Positions 1 to 6,153 of a stretch of 6,153 nt of DNA are shown piece after piece. Within the stretch, counting starts at the first letter, position 1. Each line of letters opens with the position of its first letter. The stretch comes from Flavobacteriales bacterium (GTDB lineage: Bacteria; Bacteroidota; Bacteroidia; NORP154): contig DTSC01000004.1 of the NCBI GenBank assembly GCA_012965625.1, positions 1 through 6,153 of the forward strand. The letters run 5' to 3'. The notes beneath the pieces were generated by a model that saw only the letters and a program-made list of their open reading frames with translations, was not told the origin of the DNA and did not search any database. The translations under genes and the position numbers were made by a program.

Positions 1-203
1 ATGGTTAAAATACCAACTTTCGTTTTCAATAATCTTCCAAATTCCAAATTTGGCACTTTTCTTGATTGTTTTCTCTAGTATAACAGACACGTTTCAGATA
101 ATACATATTTTGAAATGCGAAAATAAAAATTTATATATTTGTATGCATATTTAATTTCTTGCGATTTAGAAATACTGGTATAATGAACATTAATAATTAA
201 ACA
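1..203. other. Noncoding leader region upstream of the WG-repeat gene
   Basis: No gene is supported here. An ATG at base 1 opens a frame of only 25 codons ending at a TAG at 76-78, with no family resemblance. The stretch is very AT-rich. It holds a 10-base perfect palindrome, CCAAATTTGG (44-53), preceded by a partial direct copy, CCAAATT (37-43). The likely promoter of the next gene lies near its 3' end. What lies before base 1 is unknown. Confidence 0.6.
110..141 (+). promoter_or_regulatory. Likely Bacteroidota-type promoter for the WG-repeat gene
   Basis: A TATATTTG at 134-141 matches the Bacteroidota -7 consensus TAnnTTTG exactly. A TTG at 110-112 lies 21 bases upstream as a -33 element, within the spacing known for this phylum. 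Transcription would start near 148, giving a leader of about 55 bases before the ATG at 204. The AT-rich background makes chance matches possible, so this is an inference from motif and position. Confidence 0.5.
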
Positions 204-1244
204 ATGAGCACTTTGCAAAACATTCATTCCATAAAGCATATTCTCGCTTTCATAATACTATTATATACAACACAATTATTTGCTCAGCATGAAGGCCTCT
301 ATCCGATTTCTGACAATAGAAAATATGGATTTGTAGACCATCAGGGAAAAGTTGTGATTGAACCCACTTATGATTATGCTTCAGTATTCTCAGAAGGATT
401 GGCACATATCAAAACAGAAGGAAAAAGAGGGTTTATTGATAATTCCGGAAAGTATATTGTAGAACCTAAATATGATAAGATTCGAGATTTTTCTGAAGGA
501 ATGGCAGCAGTTAAAAAAGAAGGATTGTGGGGTTTTATTGACAAAACAGGGAAGGTTGTTATTGAACATCAATTTGATTACGCATATAGCTTTAATAGTG
601 GTTTAGCCAGAATACAGCAAGGAGAACAGCTGGGCTATATTAATAAAACAGGAGCAATTGTGATCAAACCACAATTTGATGCTGCATATGATTTTAATGA
701 AGGTTTAGCAAGAGTTAAGCAAGGGGATTTTAAAACCGGCAAATGGGGTTATATAGACAACACTGGGAAATTAGTCCTTGGATACCGATTTGATGATTGT
801 TTTGATTTCTATGAAGGTCTTGCTAATGTTCGTATTGGCAGTGAGCAAACAGGGAAATGGGGTTTTATTGATATGGAAGGGAATTTTGTTATAGAACCAA
901 TGTTTGATAGGGCATTTACCTTCAGGGATGGATTAGCACTTATAAGAGTTGGTTCCTATAAAACTGGCATGTATGGCTATATTGACAAAAAAGGTGAGAT
1001 TGGAATTAATCCGCAATTTTATGGGGCACACCACTTTTCAGAAGGATTGGCATGTGTAAAAGATAGCAAGGAAGGAAAGTGGGGATATGTAAATACAAAG
1101 GGTGAGGTAGTAATTGGATACTTATATGATATTCCTGCTGATTTTGCTGGTGGCCTGGCTAAGGTAAGAGTGGGAAATTATAAATCAGGTACAAACGGTT
1201 ACATAGACAAAACAGGAAAATGGGTTTGGCAAGGAGGCATGTAA
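204..1244 (+). CDS. Secreted WG-repeat protein (346 aa, nine repeat units)
   Basis: This is an exported protein made almost entirely of WG repeats (WG_beta_rep family). Residues 1-27 look like a Sec signal peptide: a hydrophobic stretch at about 13-22, then LFA before Q28. Nine units follow, each beginning with a W/Y-G-[FY]-[IV]-[DN] core at glycines 42, 76, 110, 144, 182, 220, 258, 294 and 332. Each unit continues with a GK-hydrophobic strand, a P-x-[FY]-D motif and an aromatic-x-[ED]-G-[LM]-A motif. Spacing is 34 residues in the early units and 36-38 later. The last unit ends after its GKW strand, so the array stops mid-unit. No catalytic domain is visible. WG-repeat proteins are widespread in bacteria, but their function is poorly known; a binding or scaffold role at the cell surface is only a guess. 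The ATG at 204 is chosen because the signal peptide begins at once after it. There is no Shine-Dalgarno. The gene appears monocistronic, with its own promoter and a terminator at 1291-1328. Confidence 0.93.
   Translation: MSTLQNIHSIKHILAFIILLYTTQLFAQHEGLYPISDNRKYGFVDHQGKVVIEPTYDYASVFSEGLAHIKTEGKRGFIDNSGKYIVEPKYDKIRDFSEGMAAVKKEGLWGFIDKTGKVVIEHQFDYAYSFNSGLARIQQGEQLGYINKTGAIVIKPQFDAAYDFNEGLARVKQGDFKTGKWGYIDNTGKLVLGYRFDDCFDFYEGLANVRIGSEQTGKWGFIDMEGNFVIEPMFDRAFTFRDGLALIRVGSYKTGMYGYIDKKGEIGINPQFYGAHHFSEGLACVKDSKEGKWGYVNTKGEVVIGYLYDIPADFAGGLAKVRVGNYKSGTNGYIDKTGKWVWQGGM
324..1208 (+). repeat. WG-repeat array within the coding sequence (nine units)
   Basis: The array spans residues 41-335 of the protein. 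The first four unit starts are exactly 34 residues apart, the next spacings are 38, 38, 38 and 36, and the last is 38. The longer units carry about four extra residues just before the WG core, mostly as G-x-x-x-[TS]-G. The units are diverged in DNA sequence, so this is an old protein-level repeat and not a recent DNA tandem array. Confidence 0.9.
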
Positions 1245-1290
1245 GCTTTTTTGTTGCTGTTGCCCTTCATGCTCATTTTCAACATTTTAA

Positions 1291-1328
1291 TACCAATTAT
1301 TAAGGTTTCTTAGTAGTTGGTATTTTTT
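1291..1328 (+). terminator. Rho-independent terminator after the WG-repeat gene
   Basis: A left arm at 1291-1304 pairs with a right arm at 1309-1322 over all 14 positions, counting two G-U wobbles, around a four-base loop (GTTT). Six T residues follow directly (1323-1328). The stem lies 46 bases after the stop of the WG-repeat gene. It is AU-rich for a terminator, but the length of pairing and the T tract make it convincing. Its right arm overlaps the -33 element of the ahcY promoter. Confidence 0.75.
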
Positions 1329-1347
1329 ATTTATATGCTTACCTTTG
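1317..1347 (+). promoter_or_regulatory. Bacteroidota-type promoter for ahcY
   Basis: TACCTTTG at 1340-1347 matches the -7 consensus TAnnTTTG exactly and is followed by CACCCC, a context often seen in this phylum. TTG at 1317-1319 sits 20 bases upstream as the -33 element. Transcription should start near 1354, giving a leader of about 40 bases, A-rich and without a Shine-Dalgarno, before the ATG at 1393. The leader is too short for a known SAM or SAH riboswitch, and none was seen. Confidence 0.75.
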
Positions 1348-1392
1348 CACCCCTAAACAAATTAGGTAAAGAGAAAAAACAATCTTATTGAT

Positions 1393-2712
1393 ATGACAAA
1401 CACAACTGTGGAACAAACTCAAAAGTATAAAGTAAAAGACATTTCCCTGGCAAGCTGGGGAAGAAAAGAAATCACTCTGGCTGAAGCAGAAATGCCCGGC
1501 CTTATGGCTTTAAGAAAAGAATACGGAAACGAAAAACCCCTGAAAGGTGCTAGGATTGCTGGCTGCCTGCACATGACCATCCAAACAGCTGTCCTTATTG
1601 AAACTCTGATTGAGCTAGGAGCTGAAGTCACTTGGTCTTCATGCAATATCTTTTCTACTCAGGATCATGCAGCAGCAGCTATTGCTGAAGCAGGAATTTC
1701 CGTATATGCATGGAAAGGTATGACCGAAGAAGAATTTGAATGGTGCATTGAGCAAACTTTGTTCTTTGGTGATGATCAAAAACCTTTAAATATGATCTTG
1801 GATGATGGTGGTGATCTAACAAATATGGTTTTAGACCAATTCCCAGAGCTTGTAAAAGATATTAAAGGCTTGTCAGAAGAAACTACAACAGGAGTGCATA
1901 GACTTTATGAACGCATGGAAAAGGGAACACTGCCTATTCCTGCAATTAATGTAAACGACTCTGTAACAAAATCAAAATTTGATAATAAGTATGGCTGTAA
2001 AGAGTCTCTAGTTGATGCAATTAGAAGAGCCACGGACCTGATGCTTGCTGGCAAAGTTGCAGTTGTAGCTGGGTATGGTGATGTAGGAAAAGGATCAGCG
2101 GCCTCTTTAAGTGGTGCAGGCGTTCGAGTTATCGTCACGGAAATTGATCCAATTTGTGCATTGCAAGCAGCAATGGATGGATACGAGGTTAGAAAAATGA
2201 TTGATGCAGCTCCTCGGGCCAACATTCTTGTAACAGCAACAGGAAACAAAGACATTGTCAATGCCGAAGTGTTTAAAGCATTGAATGACAAAACAATTGT
2301 GTGTAATATTGGTCATTTTGACAATGAAATTGATATGGCTTGGCTAAATGATAACTATGGCAATACAAAAGACATTATCAAACCCCAAGTTGACAAATAC
2401 ACTATTGATGGAAATGAAATAATTGTCCTTGCCGAAGGTCGCTTAGTTAATCTTGGATGTGCAACAGGCCATCCTTCCTTCGTAATGTCTAATTCATTTA
2501 CCAATCAGACCTTAGCACAATTAGAATTGTGGACCAATTCTAAGGAATACAAGAATGAAGTTTATACCTTGCCTAAGTATTTAGATGAAAAAGTGGCAAG
2601 GCTCCACTTAGAAAAAATTGGTGTAGACTTAGAAGAATTATCAGAGGACCAAGCCAGCTATATAAACGTTCCTGTACAAGGCCCGTATAAACCTGATTAT
2701 TACAGGTATTAG
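1393..2712 (+). CDS. ahcY: Adenosylhomocysteinase (S-adenosyl-L-homocysteine hydrolase, 439 aa)
   Basis: This cytosolic NAD-dependent enzyme splits S-adenosylhomocysteine into adenosine and homocysteine. It removes the inhibitory by-product of SAM-dependent methylation and feeds the activated methyl cycle. The sequence is full length and strongly conserved. By alignment from memory with the human enzyme, the substrate and catalytic residues are all present: H60, T62, D138, E163, K193, D197, N198, C202, H308 and H360. The Rossmann NAD site is G227-Y-G-D-V-G232. The C-terminus keeps the KPD-x-YRY tail, whose K433 and Y437 reach into the NAD site of the partner subunit in the tetramer. It lacks the insertion of about 40 residues found between the DDGGD and SEETTTG motifs in plant and many bacterial enzymes, so it is the short, animal-like form. 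The ATG at 1393 fits the usual N-terminus and the promoter at 1317-1347. No other methyl-cycle gene is adjacent. The gene converges on the lipoprotein gene with a 51-base gap. Confidence 0.98.
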   Translation: MTNTTVEQTQKYKVKDISLASWGRKEITLAEAEMPGLMALRKEYGNEKPLKGARIAGCLHMTIQTAVLIETLIELGAEVTWSSCNIFSTQDHAAAAIAEAGISVYAWKGMTEEEFEWCIEQTLFFGDDQKPLNMILDDGGDLTNMVLDQFPELVKDIKGLSEETTTGVHRLYERMEKGTLPIPAINVNDSVTKSKFDNKYGCKESLVDAIRRATDLMLAGKVAVVAGYGDVGKGSAASLSGAGVRVIVTEIDPICALQAAMDGYEVRKMIDAAPRANILVTATGNKDIVNAEVFKALNDKTIVCNIGHFDNEIDMAWLNDNYGNTKDIIKPQVDKYTIDGNEIIVLAEGRLVNLGCATGHPSFVMSNSFTNQTLAQLELWTNSKEYKNEVYTLPKYLDEKVARLHLEKIGVDLEELSEDQASYINVPVQGPYKPDYYRY

Positions 2713-2753
2713 AACCCCTGTTTTCCTGCAGATAAAACAAAGACCATCCGGAT

Positions 2754-2784
2754 AATCTCTTTTTTAATTATAAACAAAGAGATT
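2754..2784. repeat. Inverted repeat between the convergent gene ends
   Basis: AATCTCTTT (2754-2762) and AAAGAGATT (2776-2784) form a perfect 9-bp stem around a 13-base AT-rich loop. The loop contains the stop codon of the minus-strand lipoprotein gene (2764-2766). A plus-strand run of six T lies at 2760-2765, but it overlaps the left arm and does not follow the stem, so this is not a classic intrinsic terminator. It may still help end or stabilise the two converging transcripts. Confidence 0.35.
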
Positions 2785-3198
2785 GTTTCCATCAAAAGAG
2801 GTTTGATATAGCTTAAGTGATACTGAGGCTGGTCCATCGATCACTGAACCATCTGTTAAAAGAAATTGCGAACCACAACAAAGATCTTCGGCAATTATTC
2901 CAGACTGATCTACTTCAACGATTGCGCAACTTTCTGAAGGCTCGTAGGTACAATGCCGGTCATAAGCCATGAACTCGTCTATGGAATAACGATATACAAT
3001 GATTCCCCTTGAACCTCCGGTAAGATAGATCCAGCCCCCAACTGCATTCAAATCATTATAGGATGGGTCTGTTGTTGATATTACAATATTTACACTTACA
3101 TTAGGCACTGCATCATCATCCTTTTTACACGAAGTCAAGGACAACACCCAGATAGATGTTAAAAATAATAAGCCGATTGTAACAGGTTGTTTCAACAT
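2764..3198 (-). CDS. Lipoprotein with a degenerate Rieske-like domain (144 aa)
   Basis: This is a small exported lipoprotein. Residues 1-23 form a lipoprotein signal peptide with lipobox L-T-S-C at 21-24. The mature protein begins C-K-K-D-D-D, and such an acidic start is often linked to surface exposure in Bacteroidota. The second half resembles a Rieske [2Fe-2S] fold: a CxH-like region at C83-T-Y85, a CxxHGS-like loop ending C107-C-G-S-Q-F112, then L-T-D-G-S at 114-118 and GPA at 122-124, as in the C-terminal strands of Rieske domains. Of the four expected cluster ligands only C83 remains. The first histidine is Y85, the second cysteine aligns with D105, and the second histidine with C108. 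A [2Fe-2S] cluster is therefore unlikely, although four cysteines (83, 91, 107, 108) could form disulphides or bind a metal. The fold call comes from pattern recognition, not a search. The role is unknown. The gene runs opposite to both neighbours and is probably transcribed alone; no consensus promoter was found. Confidence 0.85.
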   Translation of the reverse strand: MLKQPVTIGLLFLTSIWVLSLTSCKKDDDAVPNVSVNIVISTTDPSYNDLNAVGGWIYLTGGSRGIIVYRYSIDEFMAYDRHCTYEPSESCAIVEVDQSGIIAEDLCCGSQFLLTDGSVIDGPASVSLKLYQTSFDGNNLFVYN

Positions 3199-3280
3199 AA
3201 TATCTGTAAATTCGTTAAAAGAATACGGCTATGTGTACTAATTTAAAAAACGAAGTTACCGATAATTTGTTTCAAAATAT

Positions 3281-3727
3281 ATGAGAGCTTCAATCAGGAT
3301 AATTTTATTTGCAATATATTTATTCACTACGTTTCAGATTGCAGCTCAACCTCCCAAAAGCTACCAAAAGTTCATAAAGAAGAAGGAAAAGGAACAAAAA
3401 GGCAGTGATGATCTCCTTCAAAACCAGGAAAACTCTGCAAAGGAGCTAAAAAAGTTTGATGATAAACTTACAGCCCTAGATAAGAAAAAAAAAGATGCTG
3501 AGGCCTCAGGAGATCAGGTGGAAATAGACAAAATAGATCAAAAAATCAGATCAGTAAAGGGAGAAAAGTCTTTTGTCCAGAATAAAATAGAAGCCAAGAT
3601 GGTTAAAAAATACCATAAAATGCAAGACAAAGAAGTGCGAAAAAGGATGAAAAAAAGCAAAAAAAAATCAAGTAGAATCAACAGCAACAAAAGAGAGCCC
3701 TTCTTTACACGAATGTTTAGAAAATAA
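3281..3727 (+). CDS. Small secreted lysine-rich coiled-coil protein (148 aa), unknown function
   Basis: I do not recognise a family. Residues 1-22 look like a Sec signal peptide: R2 and R6, a hydrophobic core at about 7-20, and an A-A-Q junction. After a short P-P-K-S-Y-Q segment, residues 30-110 are rich in K, E, D and Q with heptad-like hydrophobic spacing, so a long helix or coiled coil is likely. Residues 111-133 are strongly basic (K/R-M-K-K-S-K-K-K), and the protein ends with aromatic and basic residues (E-P-F-F-T-R-M-F-R-K). No enzyme motif, lipobox or further membrane segment is visible. Such a basic exported protein could bind nucleic acid, lipid A or acidic polysaccharide, but nothing in the sequence proves it. 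The start at 3281 is supported by the signal peptide. There is no Shine-Dalgarno. An A-rich reading frame can arise by chance, but the signal peptide and the 148-codon length argue that the gene is real. Confidence 0.8.
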   Translation: MRASIRIILFAIYLFTTFQIAAQPPKSYQKFIKKKEKEQKGSDDLLQNQENSAKELKKFDDKLTALDKKKKDAEASGDQVEIDKIDQKIRSVKGEKSFVQNKIEAKMVKKYHKMQDKEVRKRMKKSKKKSSRINSNKREPFFTRMFRK

Positions 3728-3756
3728 ACGAGTGCAATAAAACAAGGGCTCCTTTT
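3695..3756 (+). terminator. Possible terminator hairpin spanning the end of the coiled-coil gene
   Basis: GAGCCCTT (3695-3702, inside the coding sequence) pairs perfectly with AAGGGCTC (3744-3751), followed by C and TTTT (3753-3756). The 41 bases between can fold further: CAC (3708-3710) with GTG (3732-3734), and GTTTA (3715-3719) with TAAAC (3725-3729), the latter flanking and including the stop codon. The GC-rich outer stem and T run suggest a terminator, but the long interior and short T tract make it weak. Confidence 0.4.
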
Positions 3757-3828
3757 ACATGGAATTTTAAACCCCAATGACTGTATTCCCAATGCCTATT
3801 TGAATAGTTCGCATTTTAACAGACATAT

Positions 3829-6153
3829 ATGACGACTAAAAAAACTGCATGTTTTATTGTACTTGTCTCCGGTTGGGTTTTTCTAATGGGGCAATCCGCC
3901 CATGCACAATCCTGCCATTTCAAGAATTACTCCGTTGAAGACGGACTGCATTTCATATTTGTCAGTGCTCTTTACCAGGATTCATCTGGCTATCTATGGG
4001 CAGGAGGTTATGGTGGCCTAAGCAAATTTGACGGAATGGCATTTACTCATTATGGGGCAAAAAAAAACCTGGTTAATCATGACGTTCAATCAATCTCAGG
4101 AGACCAAAATGGAAATTTGTGGATTGGAACCGCAAATGGTTTAAGCAGTCTGAAAAATGATGTTGTGACCAACTATTCTTCTGAAAATGGCCTTTTAAGC
4201 AACCAAATCAATGTGGTGCTTTCTGCGGAAAATGAAATGGTATGGATCGGCACCTCTAAAGGACTAAACTATTTTGATGGGGTGGATTTTAAAGAAGTTC
4301 CTAAATCCAAGGAAACAATAGCCATGAACATTACCGCTCTTGCTAAAGACCAGAATGAAAGGCTATGGGTAGGTACGGAGAATGGTTTATTTATGTATCA
4401 AAAAGACAAAAAGACTCAGCTAAAGAAAATACATTCCCCTGATAATATTAGCATAAGAACAATTTACGCTGACAAAAACAATAATGTTTGGCTAGGGGGT
4501 AAAAATGGATTATATAAACTGGAACTTATCAATGGTGAGTTTGAAACAACCTCGTACAATGATATAGAGGCGCTACACAAAAAAGAAATTTCTTCAATAA
4601 CTGAAGACCAATTGGGAACATTATGGATAGGAACAACAAGTGGACTCTATAGTTATAATGGACAGCATTTTGAATATTATAAGATCGCCAGCGAATCTAA
4701 CAGCGATATAATAGGATGTTTATTCATCGACATAGAAGAAAACTTGTGGATAGGAACCTACTCTGGCCTCTACAGATACCGCGGGAATTCCTTCATAAAT
4801 TACTCCGACATAGATGGCCTGAACAGCAATTTTATCTTCCCTATTATAAGAGATAAACGTGGATCTCTCTGGATTGGCACCAATGAAAATGGATTGAATC
4901 GTTTCAATGGAAAAACTTTTGAATCTATTACAACAGAAAATGGTTTGGCCAGCAATGGTATTAATGCAGCACTTGAAGACAAGAGAGGAAACATATGGAT
5001 AGGAACAGACAAAGGATTAACAAAAGCAATGGTTGATGACATCACAGGAAAAATCGTATTTACCAATTATACCACCAAGGTTGGCCTGATAAGTGATTCT
5101 ATAAGCGCAATCCTGGAATCTAGAGATGGGTCCTTATATTTTGGCGGACGAGGAGGATTTACAATATTTAAAGACAATCGTTTTGAGAACTATTACTTGC
5201 CGGAAAAAGCCAAAGACTTTGATATTTGGTCAATGATTGAATCAAAAGATGGAAAAATCTGGATGGGTTCCTATAAAGGTGGCCTGTTTAGCTTTAATGG
5301 CAAGATAGTTACAGATGAAAAAGAAAGAATAGGACTTAAATCAGATGTTTGTCTTGCCCTCGCAACAGATGAAAAAGGAAATATCTGGATAGGAACATTT
5401 GAAGGTGTTTTCATGTACAATGGAATGGAATTAATCGCCTTCAACGAGAATCATGGCCTGAGCTCTAACCTGATTTATGTAATGACCATTGATGACAACA
5501 AGGAGTATCTATGGATCGGAACCAATCAAGGGCTTAATAAATTAAAATTAAAGCCGTTTTATGAATCCGGGCAAAAAATAATTGAACATTATGGAAAAGA
5601 AGAAGGGTTTGTTGGTGTAGAATGTAATAGCAATGGCATATTTAAAGATAAGGATAGCTCTATCTGGTTTGGAACCATAAACGGCCTAACCCATTATGTC
5701 CCTAGTGATTACAAGGAAAATGAACAGGAGTCCAGAACTAATATTATCAGAAAAAAGATTTTTTATAACGATACTATTATACCTGAGGGAACTAAGCTTC
5801 CCTATAACATGAACCACCTTTCCTTTGATTTTGTTGGCATCTGCTTAAGCAATCCGCAAAAAGTTAAATACAAATACAAACTGGAAGGCTATGACGATAT
5901 ATGGTCCCCTGCTACCAAAAATCAAAATGCAACTTATGCCAGCCTTCCTCCAGGCAATTATGTTTTTAAGGTAAAAAGCTGCAATAACGAATCCAAATGG
6001 AACAAGTTGCCAACAACCTTCTCCTTTAGCATTGCTACCCCCTTTTGGAAAACATGGTGGTTCCGGCTATTGGTTGTTCTTTCAAGCCTCGTAATGATTT
6101 CCCTGGCATTTTACCAAAGGATCAAAAATATCAATAAAAAGAATTTCCTTAAC
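3829..6153 (+). CDS. Two-propeller periplasmic sensor with Y_Y_Y domain and TM helix, 3' partial (signal-transduction protein)
   Basis: The frame is open from the ATG at 3829 to the window end (775 residues, no stop), so the C-terminus is missing. Residues 1-26 form a signal peptide ending A-H-A before Q27. Fourteen Reg_prop blades follow, each with an L-W-[IVALM]-G-like strand end. Their key aromatic positions are 57, 98, 139, 180, 221, 266, 307, 348, 390, 437 (tyrosine), 478, 520, 562 and 613. Most blades are 41-42 residues, and fourteen fits the two seven-bladed propellers known for hybrid two-component systems of Bacteroidota. A Y_Y_Y domain covers about 660-735 (Y681, Y683, Y688, then L-P-P-G-N-Y at 706-711). 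A transmembrane helix spans about 744-762, followed by a basic cytoplasmic stretch at the edge. The propellers sense a ligand in the periplasm, often a glycan fragment, and pass the signal through the membrane. The missing output domain could be a LytS-type or HisKA kinase, a full hybrid system with a DNA-binding domain, or another module. No polysaccharide-use genes are seen here. Confidence 0.93.
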   Translation, partial: MTTKKTACFIVLVSGWVFLMGQSAHAQSCHFKNYSVEDGLHFIFVSALYQDSSGYLWAGGYGGLSKFDGMAFTHYGAKKNLVNHDVQSISGDQNGNLWIGTANGLSSLKNDVVTNYSSENGLLSNQINVVLSAENEMVWIGTSKGLNYFDGVDFKEVPKSKETIAMNITALAKDQNERLWVGTENGLFMYQKDKKTQLKKIHSPDNISIRTIYADKNNNVWLGGKNGLYKLELINGEFETTSYNDIEALHKKEISSITEDQLGTLWIGTTSGLYSYNGQHFEYYKIASESNSDIIGCLFIDIEENLWIGTYSGLYRYRGNSFINYSDIDGLNSNFIFPIIRDKRGSLWIGTNENGLNRFNGKTFESITTENGLASNGINAALEDKRGNIWIGTDKGLTKAMVDDITGKIVFTNYTTKVGLISDSISAILESRDGSLYFGGRGGFTIFKDNRFENYYLPEKAKDFDIWSMIESKDGKIWMGSYKGGLFSFNGKIVTDEKERIGLKSDVCLALATDEKGNIWIGTFEGVFMYNGMELIAFNENHGLSSNLIYVMTIDDNKEYLWIGTNQGLNKLKLKPFYESGQKIIEHYGKEEGFVGVECNSNGIFKDKDSSIWFGTINGLTHYVPSDYKENEQESRTNIIRKKIFYNDTIIPEGTKLPYNMNHLSFDFVGICLSNPQKVKYKYKLEGYDDIWSPATKNQNATYASLPPGNYVFKVKSCNNESKWNKLPTTFSFSIATPFWKTWWFRLLVVLSSLVMISLAFYQRIKNINKKNFLN
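3919..5688 (+). repeat. Fourteen Reg_prop propeller blades within the sensor gene
   Basis: The blades span about residues 31-620. Spacings between the key aromatic residues are 41, 41, 41, 41, 45, 41, 41, 42, 47, 41, 42, 42 and 51. The recurring core reads D-x-x-G-x-[LI]-W-[IV]-G-T-x-x-G-L. At DNA level the strand TGGATAGGAAC recurs near 4625, 4747, 4998 and 5386, with one-base variants elsewhere. Blade 10 is the most divergent, with L-Y-F-G-G in place of the tryptophan core. Confidence 0.9.

Noticed and set aside
1..78. A 25-codon open frame starting with ATG at the first base
   Set aside because: Short, no recognisable product, no visible start context, and the ATG at base 1 could be internal or chance.
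1354..1392. A possible SAH or SAM riboswitch in the ahcY leader
   Set aside because: The leader after the predicted start is only about 40 bases, A-rich, and shows no stem or known riboswitch core.
1905..2316. Minus-strand open frames within ahcY
   Set aside because: They lie opposite a strongly conserved enzyme gene, resemble no family and have no start signals; they are shadows of the real gene.
2741..2765. A rho-independent terminator for ahcY ending in the T run at 2760-2765
   Set aside because: The only pairing before the T run is the self-complementary ATCCGGAT, which leaves no room for a loop; the flanking bases pair poorly.
3263..3269. TAATTTG upstream of the coiled-coil gene as a -7 promoter element
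   Set aside because: It is one base short of TAnnTTTG and lies so near the ATG at 3281 that the leader would be about five bases.
3273..3281. Minus-strand TATATTTTG as a promoter for the lipoprotein gene
   Set aside because: It has one extra base compared with TAnnTTTG, lies in AT-rich sequence, and no clear -33 partner was found.
3797..3802. TATTTG before the sensor gene as a promoter element
   Set aside because: It lacks the two spacer bases of TAnnTTTG, and the distance to the ATG at 3829 alone does not support it.

Overview
The window looks like a Bacteroidota chromosome fragment, probably of Cytophagia or Flavobacteriia type. The DNA is AT-rich. None of the five genes has a Shine-Dalgarno sequence before its start. 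Two promoters fit the Bacteroidota pattern (TTG, about 20 bases, TAnnTTTG). The lipoprotein has the C-K-K-D-D-D start common in this phylum, and the last gene is a propeller-type sensor characteristic of it. No phage, insertion sequence, CRISPR, tRNA or rRNA was seen.

Layout: bases 1-203 are noncoding and hold a likely promoter. A secreted WG-repeat protein follows (204-1244). A good intrinsic terminator (1291-1328) closes that gene, and its 3' arm contains the -33 element of the next promoter. That promoter drives ahcY, S-adenosylhomocysteine hydrolase (1393-2712), the only clear housekeeping enzyme here. Convergent to ahcY is a small lipoprotein (2764-3198, minus) with a Rieske-like fold that has lost most of its iron-sulphur ligands. 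Divergent from it, on the plus strand, is a small lysine-rich secreted coiled-coil protein (3281-3727), followed by a long imperfect hairpin. The last gene (3829 to the window end) is open at its 3' end. Its 775 visible residues comprise a signal peptide, fourteen propeller blades, a Y_Y_Y domain and a transmembrane helix. The window stops just before the cytoplasmic output domain, so the signalling type (LytS-like kinase, hybrid two-component system or other) cannot be read.

The genes do not form an obvious pathway or operon. Each seems to be transcribed on its own, and four of the five products are exported or membrane proteins. I see no convincing undescribed multi-gene system. The most interesting points are the degenerate Rieske-like lipoprotein, the overlap of terminator and promoter before ahcY, the stepwise repeat length in the WG protein, and the very regular 14-blade sensor.
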